In this document: positions 6,744 to 11,674 of the stretch, in pieces
Position numbering within the stretch: the stretch's first letter is position 1
Layout of the letters: each line of letters begins with the position of its first letter
NCBI GenBank assembly: GCA_015662935.1
Contig: DQTF01000148.1
Location: forward strand, 1-11,674
Source: Crocinitomicaceae bacterium
GTDB lineage: Bacteria; Bacteroidota; Bacteroidia; Flavobacteriales_D; Crocinitomicaceae
Reading direction: 5' to 3'
Length of the DNA: 11,674 nucleotides
Translations under genes and position numbers: made by a program
Notes under the pieces: generated by a model
Seen by the model: the letters and a program-made list of their open reading frames with translations, nothing else
Told to the model about the DNA's origin: nothing
Databases searched by the model: none

Positions 6744-7334
6744 ATGAAAAAGTCAAAATTATTAATGATCATAGGGTCCTTTTTATTATTAGGATTATTC
6801 GTATTTCCTCTTTGGAACATTACACTAGAAGCACCACAATATCCAATTCCATTAGGAATGGATATTCACATAAATAAATTTACAGATACACATGAATTTG
6901 ATATTAAAAACATCAATTTAATGAACCATTATGTTGGAATGCAATACATTCCTGAAACGATTCCTGAGTTTAAAATTTTTCCTATTGTTATTGGAATAAT
7001 GGTTTTTTTCGGGATAACTATTGGTTTTATGGGAAAATATAAATTGTATATGACTTGGTTTGTCTTGATGTCATTGCTTGGAATTGCTGGCATGTATGAT
7101 TTTTACCTTTGGGAATATGACTATGGTCACAACTTAAGTCCTGAAGCAATCATGAAATTTACAAATCCTGATGGTTCTGTTATGGGATTCCAGCCTCCAC
7201 TATTTGGTTCTAAAGACATATTAAACTTTACTGCCCACTCCTATCCTTTAGCAGGAGCTTGGTTTATGTTTACTGGAATGTTAATGACCTTTATTGCTTT
7301 CTTCGTAGGAAAAAGAGAAGCTAAGAAAAAATAA
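6744..7334 (+). CDS. Four-helix membrane protein of the clade II nos cluster (nosB-position protein)
   Basis: The 196-residue product has four predicted transmembrane segments, at about 6-24, 78-97, 101-119 and 168-188. A loop of about 50 residues between helices 1 and 2 carries an APQYP motif (30-34) and an NHYVGM motif (61-66). A second loop between helices 3 and 4 holds DFYLWEYDYGH (119-129). Several His and Met residues lie in these non-membrane parts. There is no cofactor motif or known enzyme domain. Clade II nos clusters typically have a membrane protein of unknown function, called NosB, directly after nosZ, and this gene has that position and architecture. I do not assign the symbol because I cannot compare sequences. 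The tandem order with nosL, 30 bp downstream, suggests a role in copper delivery, maturation or electron supply. Confidence 0.85.
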   Translation: MKKSKLLMIIGSFLLLGLFVFPLWNITLEAPQYPIPLGMDIHINKFTDTHEFDIKNINLMNHYVGMQYIPETIPEFKIFPIVIGIMVFFGITIGFMGKYKLYMTWFVLMSLLGIAGMYDFYLWEYDYGHNLSPEAIMKFTNPDGSVMGFQPPLFGSKDILNFTAHSYPLAGAWFMFTGMLMTFIAFFVGKREAKKK

Positions 7335-7352
7335 TTTACTTGTATTCTTTTG

Positions 7353-7360
7353 TATATTTG
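7353..7360 (+). promoter_or_regulatory. Possible internal promoter just before nosL
   Basis: TATATTTG is an exact TAnnTTTG match ending four bases before the nosL ATG at 7365. If used, transcription would begin at or next to the start codon, giving a leaderless or nearly leaderless mRNA. There is no TTG at -33 spacing, and such a box can arise by chance in AT-rich DNA. Confidence 0.3.
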
Positions 7361-7364
7361 ACTT

Positions 7365-7814
7365 ATGATTAATTTCAATAAATCATTAGCAGTAATAGGT
7401 TTTTTACTGTTCTTATCTTTATCTTCTTGCTCTGTTGAACCTCAAGAGATTAAATACGGCAATGTACATTGCCATCATTGCGACATGACAGTTGTTGACA
7501 AAAGTCACGCTGCTGAATACGTCACAAAAAAAGGAAAAGCTTATTTCTTTGATGCTGCTGAGTGTTTAATTATGAAATTGAACGATGATAAAAATGAACA
7601 TGAAATGGCATTTATCCTTGTTTCAGACATCAATAACCCAGGGAATTTAATTGATGCTGTGAGTGCTAGTTTTGTTGTTAGTGAAGCCATCAAAAGTCCA
7701 ATGGGAGCAAATCTTGCATCATTCAATTCGCAAAAAACAGCCGATGATTTTTCTGCAAAAAATGGAGGAATTGTTTATAATTGGTCAACTATCAAGTCAC
7801 AACTCAGCAAGTAA
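7365..7814 (+). CDS. nosL: NosL copper chaperone lipoprotein
   Basis: This 149-residue protein has a lipoprotein signal with lipobox SLSSC and lipidated C22. The mature part keeps the NosL metal-binding signature HCHHCDM, with C36, C39 and M41. A YFFDAAECLIMKL segment follows in the FDxxxC region typical of the family. NosL binds Cu(I) and supplies copper for NosZ maturation, working with NosDFY on the outer side of the inner membrane or at the outer membrane. The extra histidines within and before the CxxC (H35, H37, H38) could add to copper binding; that is inference. The stop codon directly abuts the nosD start, so translation of the two is probably coupled. Confidence 0.95.
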   Translation: MINFNKSLAVIGFLLFLSLSSCSVEPQEIKYGNVHCHHCDMTVVDKSHAAEYVTKKGKAYFFDAAECLIMKLNDDKNEHEMAFILVSDINNPGNLIDAVSASFVVSEAIKSPMGANLASFNSQKTADDFSAKNGGIVYNWSTIKSQLSK

Positions 7815-9056
7815 ATGAAAATTGTATTCCTTTTGTTCTTACTGATGCAGTTTTCTGCAAATGCAACAACATTTACTGTTTGCAAGACATGTAAAATTAA
7901 CTCCATCAAAAAAGCAGTTTCTCTAGCTGAAGATGGAGATAAAATCATCGTCAAAAAAGGAGTTTACAAAGAATTTAATATTCAGGTTTCTAAAGCAATA
8001 CAAATCATTGGAGAAGACTACCCTATTCTTGACGGGCAGAATAAATCAGAAAGTATTTTTGCAATAAAAGCAGACAACTTCTCTATCGAAGGTTTTAAAT
8101 TCAGAAACGTTGGAATAAGTTATACTAAAGAAATTGCTGCAATTTTCGTTTCTGGTAGTACTAACTTCACGCTATCAAATAATCAATTGGAAGATGTCTT
8201 TTATGGCTTCATTGTACAAGATTGTAAATATGGATTACTCCAAAATAATACAGTTGTTGGTCACGCAATCAAAGAGTCTAATTCTGGCAACGGTTTTCAT
8301 CTTTGGAAATGCAAACATATTCGCATCGAACATAATACTGTTTCAGGTATGAGAGATGGAATTTACCTTGAGTTTGTCAATAAAAGTAGTATCTCTCACA
8401 ACACTAGTTTTGATAATGTTCGTTATGGCTTACATTTTATGTTCTCAAATAACAATGAATACCATCACAATGAATTTAAAGCTAATGGTGCCGGAGTCGC
8501 AGTAATGTTCTCAAAATTTATTAAGATGCACCACAATACGTTTCACTTTAATTGGGGACCAGCATCCTATGGTCTTCTCTTAAAAGAAATTTATGATGCT
8601 GAAATAGTTGACAATGTTTTTGAGCAAAATACAATAGGAATTAATATAGATGGGTGTAATAGAATCAATTACAAAAACAATCATTTCATCCGTAACGGCT
8701 GGGCATTAAAATTCATTGGAGGTTGTTACACCAATGTTTTTGAATTCAATAACTTTCAACACAATGCCTTCGACCTATCTTATAATAGTCGCTTAAATGA
8801 CAACAGATTTGAGGCAAATTATTGGAGCGAATACTCAGGGTACGATTTAGACAAAAATGGCATTGGAGATGTTCCGCACAGACCTGTTAAACTATTCTCT
8901 TACATAGTGAATCAAACACCTCAAACATTAGTTCTGTTAAGAAGCCTTTTTGTTGATATTATCAATTTTTCGGAGAAGGTATCCCCTGTTTTTACTCCAG
9001 ACAACTTACTCGATACAAAACCATTAATGAAACCTATTAATTCTATTGTAGAATGA
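7815..9056 (+). CDS. nosD: NosD, periplasmic copper-centre maturation protein
   Basis: The 413-residue product begins with a Sec signal peptide, likely cut after SANA (about residue 17), and has no lipobox. The body is a CASH-type right-handed beta-helix built from repeated short Asn/Gly-rich turns (about 30-340). NosD hallmarks include GLHFMFSNN, AGVAVMFS, NWGPASYGLLLKE and the late NYWSEYSGYDLDKNGIGD block. NosD works with the NosFY ABC transporter to deliver what is needed for CuZ assembly in NosZ. The ATG follows the nosL stop with no gap, and the nosD stop overlaps the nosF start (ATGA), so nosL, nosD and nosF are translationally linked. A CxxC pair at C23/C26, right after the signal peptide, is an unusual detail. 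Assignment is firm. Confidence 0.96.
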   Translation: MKIVFLLFLLMQFSANATTFTVCKTCKINSIKKAVSLAEDGDKIIVKKGVYKEFNIQVSKAIQIIGEDYPILDGQNKSESIFAIKADNFSIEGFKFRNVGISYTKEIAAIFVSGSTNFTLSNNQLEDVFYGFIVQDCKYGLLQNNTVVGHAIKESNSGNGFHLWKCKHIRIEHNTVSGMRDGIYLEFVNKSSISHNTSFDNVRYGLHFMFSNNNEYHHNEFKANGAGVAVMFSKFIKMHHNTFHFNWGPASYGLLLKEIYDAEIVDNVFEQNTIGINIDGCNRINYKNNHFIRNGWALKFIGGCYTNVFEFNNFQHNAFDLSYNSRLNDNRFEANYWSEYSGYDLDKNGIGDVPHRPVKLFSYIVNQTPQTLVLLRSLFVDIINFSEKVSPVFTPDNLLDTKPLMKPINSIVE

Positions 9057-9775
9057 TTGAAATTAAAAATTTGCATAAAAAATTCGGAAAACTAACTGTT
9101 CTTGAAGAGTTAGACTTGACGATTAACAAAGGTGGGATTTTTGCAATTCTTGGACCTAATGGATCTGGAAAAACAACATTGATTAAATGCATTCTAGGAA
9201 TGGTTATTCCTAATAAAGGGGAAATAGTTTTAGATGGAAAAAGTATTTTGAAAAAATGGGAATACCGAAACAACTTGAATTACTTACCTCAAATTGCTAA
9301 CTTCCCAGGTAACCTTTCTGTCATTGAGTTGCTAAAAATGGTAAAGAATCTTCGCCCAAAAGAATCCAATGAAAAAGAATTAATTGAGCTTTTTGGCTTG
9401 ACCCCATTCTTGAACAAGAAATTAGGCAACCTTTCTGGAGGAACAAAACAGAAGGTCAATCTTGTTCTCACTTTTATGTTTGACAGTGAATTAATCATTC
9501 TCGATGAACCAACTACTGGATTGGACCCTATTGCATTAATTCACTTAAAAGAATTAATTGCCAAAGAGAAAGAAAAAGGAAAAACAATTTTAATCACGAC
9601 ACACATCATGAGCTTAGTCGACGAGATGGCAGATGAGATTGTCTTCTTACTAGATGGCAAAATTTACTTTAAAGGCAGTGTTGACTCACTTAAAAAACAA
9701 ACAGAACAAGAGAATTTAGAACATGCTATTGCGAACCTTATTGAGAAGCAATACCAAACAGCAACTACAAAATAA
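9053..9775 (+). CDS. nosF: NosF, ABC transporter ATPase for NosZ maturation
   Basis: This is a 240-residue cytoplasmic ATPase with all ABC motifs intact: Walker A GPNGSGKTT (34-42), signature LSGGTKQ (127-133), Walker B ending in D151-E152, a following P-T-T-G-L-D-P D-loop region, and the switch histidine H184 (TTHI). It powers the membrane partner NosY and acts with NosD in building the copper centre. The ATG overlaps the nosD stop by four bases, and nosY starts seven bases after the nosF stop. Length and motif order are normal. The general fold is that of any ABC ATPase; the nosD-nosY sandwich makes the NosF call secure. Confidence 0.96.
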   Translation: MIEIKNLHKKFGKLTVLEELDLTINKGGIFAILGPNGSGKTTLIKCILGMVIPNKGEIVLDGKSILKKWEYRNNLNYLPQIANFPGNLSVIELLKMVKNLRPKESNEKELIELFGLTPFLNKKLGNLSGGTKQKVNLVLTFMFDSELIILDEPTTGLDPIALIHLKELIAKEKEKGKTILITTHIMSLVDEMADEIVFLLDGKIYFKGSVDSLKKQTEQENLEHAIANLIEKQYQTATTK

Positions 9776-9782
9776 CTCGACT

Positions 9783-10565
9783 ATGTTAAAGATTTTAAAA
9801 TACAGCATTTACGATTTATTGAGAAGTAGATGGAGCTACGTTTATTTCATCTTCTACTTGATGCTTTCATTTTCGCTTTTCTTTTTGAACAACGATATTG
9901 ATAAAGCGATTATCACGTTGATGAATGTCATAGTAGTTTTAACTCCATTAATCGGGACGATATTTGGTGTCATGTATTATTACAGCTCCAAAGAATTTAC
10001 AGAACTACTTCTTGCTCAGCCAATTAAAAGAAGTAAGATATTCATGGGGCAATACATCGGAATCTCTTTGTCTTTGACATTAAGTTTGGTTTTAGGAATC
10101 GGAATCCCATTTGTGATTTATGGTTTATTCAAATCAGCTGCTGTTTTTGATTTCACGCTATTGCTTGTTGTAGGCGCATTCTTAAATTTTATTTTCGTTG
10201 CTCTAGCCTATAATATTGCGCTTTCTATCAACAATAAAATCAAAGGATTTGGATACGCAATATTAATGTGGTTGACTTTTGCTGTCATCTACGACGCTGT
10301 ATTCATGGGACTTCTCATACACTACAATGATTATCCACTAGACCAGTTCACATTGATTGCAACTATGTTAAATCCGATTGATTTATCAAGGATATTGATT
10401 CTATTAAAACTAGATGCTTCTGCCCTTTTAGGTTATACTGGAGCATTCTTGCAAAGTTTTTACGGTACCAGCATGGGACTAATTGTTTCTCTTTCTGCAC
10501 TAAGTATGTGGATCGTTTTGCCTATTCTGAGAATGAGAAGTAAATTGAAAAAGAAAGATTTTTAA
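9783..10565 (+). CDS. nosY: NosY, ABC transporter membrane subunit for NosZ maturation
   Basis: The 260-residue integral membrane protein belongs to the ABC-2 permease type, with about six helices. The cytoplasmic segment TELLLAQPIKRSK, between helices 2 and 3, is the expected coupling helix that contacts NosF. The late segment LNPIDLSRILILLKLDASALLGYTGA is characteristic of NosY and sits before the last helix; a basic tail (RMRSKLKKKDF) follows. I choose ATG 9783, seven bases after the nosF stop, because it gives a typical N-terminus (MLKILKYSIYDLLRSRW). The frame stays open to an ATG at 9723, but that would add 20 polar residues and overlap nosF by 53 bases. It is the last gene of the cluster and converges on a minus-strand gene only 11 bp away. 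Confidence 0.95.
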   Translation: MLKILKYSIYDLLRSRWSYVYFIFYLMLSFSLFFLNNDIDKAIITLMNVIVVLTPLIGTIFGVMYYYSSKEFTELLLAQPIKRSKIFMGQYIGISLSLTLSLVLGIGIPFVIYGLFKSAAVFDFTLLLVVGAFLNFIFVALAYNIALSINNKIKGFGYAILMWLTFAVIYDAVFMGLLIHYNDYPLDQFTLIATMLNPIDLSRILILLKLDASALLGYTGAFLQSFYGTSMGLIVSLSALSMWIVLPILRMRSKLKKKDF

Positions 10566-10580
10566 TAGTTGTTCTATTAA
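10562..10580. terminator. Inverted repeat across both convergent stop codons, possible bidirectional terminator
   Basis: TTAATAG (10562-10568) and CTATTAA (10574-10580) form a perfect seven-pair stem with a TTGTT loop. The stem contains the nosY TAA stop on the plus strand and the CBS-gene TAA stop on the minus strand. It is AT-rich and lacks a long T tract, so it would be a weak terminator at best. Confidence 0.4.
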
Positions 10581-10936
10581 CTTTCTGCTAAAACTTTCAT
10601 TAAATCTAGTGAGCTGACCATACCGGTTACTTTATCTTCTTCCATCACAACAAGATGATGTACTTTATGTTTTACCATTGTTGCAGCAGCATCTTTTACC
10701 CTGTTGTTCTGAACAATCACGTGAATATGTGTTGACATAATATCTTTCACTAATAAGTTTTCATCTTTGCATTTCGCAGAATCACTCGACGATACAATTC
10801 CTATGATAGAACCACCTGGATCAAGCACTGGTACGGCATTTATATTCTTGCGATTAAAAAGGTCATTTAAGAATTCAACTTTTAAGTAATCATGAACAAC
10901 GACAACTGGTGAACTCATTATTTCTGCAACTCTCAT
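10577..10936 (-). CDS. Stand-alone two-CBS-domain protein
   Basis: This 119-residue cytoplasmic protein consists of two CBS domains and nothing else: one at about residues 3-57, opening with VAEIMSSPVVVV, and one at about 63-118, opening with VKDIMSTHIHVI. Each shows the usual sequence of an entry IMs-P/T motif, a helix, a strand (AVPVLD, HHLVVME) and a closing GIVSSSD or GMVSSLDL segment. Paired CBS domains form a Bateman module that commonly binds adenine nucleotides and senses energy state. With no attached enzyme, the partner cannot be told from sequence. The start at 10936 gives the natural first CBS strand. It is convergent with nosY, so it is not part of the nos transcript, and a functional link is unproven. 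Confidence 0.9.
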   Translation of the reverse strand: MRVAEIMSSPVVVVHDYLKVEFLNDLFNRKNINAVPVLDPGGSIIGIVSSSDSAKCKDENLLVKDIMSTHIHVIVQNNRVKDAAATMVKHKVHHLVVMEEDKVTGMVSSLDLMKVLAES

Positions 10937-10960
10937 ATGGTTATTTTAGAATATAAATTT

Positions 10961-10984
10961 AACGAAAAAATCACTGATTTCGTT
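10961..10984 (-). terminator. Possible weak terminator hairpin between the 197-residue gene and the CBS gene
   Basis: Read on the minus strand, the interval forms AACGAAATC-AGT-GATTTTTTCGTT, a hairpin with a T-rich right arm. It begins eight bases after the stop of the upstream minus-strand gene. It lacks a GC-rich stem, and it could instead be an operator or a chance AT-rich repeat. Confidence 0.25.
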
Positions 10985-10992
10985 CTGATTCT

Positions 10993-11586
10993 TTAGAAAT
11001 GATTTTTTAGTTGGTCAATGCTAACTTTTTGATCCTGATATTGGTCTTCAATTTCAGCAACCACTTGAATAGTGTTCACATTTTGAATTCTTGCCTTCTC
11101 TCCTATTTCGTTCAATACAAACAATTCTCCAGCAGAGAATCGTGTTTCATCATCAAGGTGTAGAATATTGTCCGCTTCAATGATTAACTGAACCTGATTT
11201 CCTTTTTTAGGTACTGCGACAAATTTCCAATTAGATGCAACAATCGAATGCTCATTCATCAACTCATCATAAATATCGAATATTCTATTCCAATCCTTTG
11301 CTTGTTTACAATAATGAAACTCCCAATTAGATAATTGTGGAGCATTCTTCATTATTTCTCGACTAATTTTCAATAAATCACCATCTCCATTCGGTGAAAT
11401 TGTCAAACTCCATGGTTTTGATTTACCGGGTGCAATTTCCCACGAGAAAAGTCCAAAATCTAGAATTCTATTATCCAAACTTTCTACAATGTAGTCTGCG
11501 GTCAACTCATTATCAACGACATCAATAATTTCTTCCTCATTGGTAACAAACCAATCCCAAAGCTTTTCTATTTTTAATTTACTCAT
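10993..11586 (-). CDS. Hypothetical protein, 197 residues, family not recognised
   Basis: I do not recognise this gene. It encodes a soluble, acidic protein with no signal peptide or membrane helix. The N-terminus (KLWDWFVTNEEEI, about 7-19) is aromatic and acidic. The middle has the pattern FSWEIAPGKSKPWSLTISPNGDGDLL (about 47-72), then a helix and APQLSNWEFHYCKQ (about 82-95). The last third is rich in predicted beta strands, such as NWKFVAVPKKGNQVQLIIEAD, and ends in a polar tail with DQYQDQKVSIDQL. These features look like a small alpha/beta domain repeated or extended, with no visible catalytic motif. ATG 11586 is preceded by an A/G-rich stretch (AAAAGAA). It lies 17 bp after the end of the partial gene at the right edge and may be co-transcribed with it. 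Coding is likely because the frame is long and clean; function is unknown. Confidence 0.8.
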   Translation of the reverse strand: MSKLKIEKLWDWFVTNEEEIIDVVDNELTADYIVESLDNRILDFGLFSWEIAPGKSKPWSLTISPNGDGDLLKISREIMKNAPQLSNWEFHYCKQAKDWNRIFDIYDELMNEHSIVASNWKFVAVPKKGNQVQLIIEADNILHLDDETRFSAGELFVLNEIGEKARIQNVNTIQVVAEIEDQYQDQKVSIDQLKNHF

Positions 11587-11603
11587 TTCTTTTCCGATTT
11601 TCT

Positions 11604-11674
11604 TTATCTTAACAATTCCCAGGCACTTTTATACCCTCCAATTTCTTCGACGTACGTTAAAAATTCTGCAAAGA
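11604..11674 (-). CDS. C-terminal fragment of a gene running off the right edge
   Basis: On the minus strand one frame enters from the edge and stays open for 22 codons, reading FAEFLTYVEEIGGYKSAWEL and then LR, and stops at TAA (11604-11606). The other two minus-strand frames stop within the window. The sequence reads like the end of a helical globular protein. It ends 17 bp before the ATG of the 197-residue gene, a spacing typical of an operon. It is too short to name a family. Confidence 0.5.
   Translation of the reverse strand, partial: FAEFLTYVEEIGGYKSAWELLR

Noticed and set aside
8134..8352. Plus-strand open frame inside nosD
   Set aside because: It lies entirely within nosD in another frame, with no start signal of its own.
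9723..9782. Upstream ATG extension of nosY
   Set aside because: It would overlap nosF by 53 bases and add a polar N-terminus. ATG 9783, just after the nosF stop, fits the family.
10954..10961. TAAATTTA as a minus-strand promoter box for the CBS gene
   Set aside because: It lacks the final G of TAnnTTTG, is self-complementary and AT-only, and has no -33 element.
1..11674. CRISPR arrays, insertion sequences, tRNA or rRNA genes
   Set aside because: No regularly spaced repeats, transposase frames, terminal inverted repeats or structural RNA hallmarks were seen on either strand.

Overview
The window looks like a piece of a Bacteroidetes chromosome, most likely from the Flavobacteriia. The DNA is AT-rich and Shine-Dalgarno sequences are weak or absent. 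Several intergenic regions carry the Bacteroidetes -7 promoter element TAnnTTTG. Many exported proteins start with lipoprotein signal peptides. The gene content is that of a clade II ('atypical', Sec-exported) nitrous oxide reductase locus.

Layout. (1) 1-1229, minus strand: the N-terminal 409 residues of a POT/PTR2 proton-coupled peptide transporter, cut by the window edge. (2) 1419-3314, plus strand: a lipoprotein M1 aminopeptidase of the leukotriene-A4-hydrolase type, divergent from the transporter. Together they suggest peptide uptake and hydrolysis. (3) 3461-6581: a FAS1 (fasciclin) lipoprotein, a mono-haem cytochrome c lipoprotein and nosZ, ended by a strong hairpin terminator at 6600-6636. 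(4) 6744-10565: a four-helix membrane protein in the nosB position, then nosL, nosD, nosF and nosY, packed tightly from nosL onward. (5) 10577-10936, minus strand: a stand-alone two-CBS-domain protein, convergent with nosY. (6) 10993-11586, minus strand: an unrecognised 197-residue protein, with the last 22 codons of another minus-strand gene at the right edge.

How the genes fit together. NosZ reduces N2O to N2 and keeps all seven CuZ histidines and the CuA ligands. The cytochrome c is the obvious candidate electron donor. NosL is a copper chaperone, and NosDFY is the ABC-transporter system needed to mature the copper centre. The FAS1 protein and the four-helix protein have no established biochemical role. 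Fasciclin, cytochrome c, NosZ and NosL are all predicted lipoproteins, which implies a membrane-tethered system. No nosR, nosG, nosH or nosC lies in this window.

The most interesting unexplained signal is regulatory. A perfect 14-bp palindrome (3391-3404) lies upstream of the fasciclin-cytc-nosZ unit. An inverted repeat (6669-6688) lies upstream of the membrane protein-nosLDFY unit. Both centres are exactly 29.5 bp upstream of the first base of a -7-type box, which is about -41 from the inferred transcription start, the class II activator position of Crp/Fnr-type regulators. This suggests that one anaerobic or nitrogen-oxide regulator drives both transcription units.
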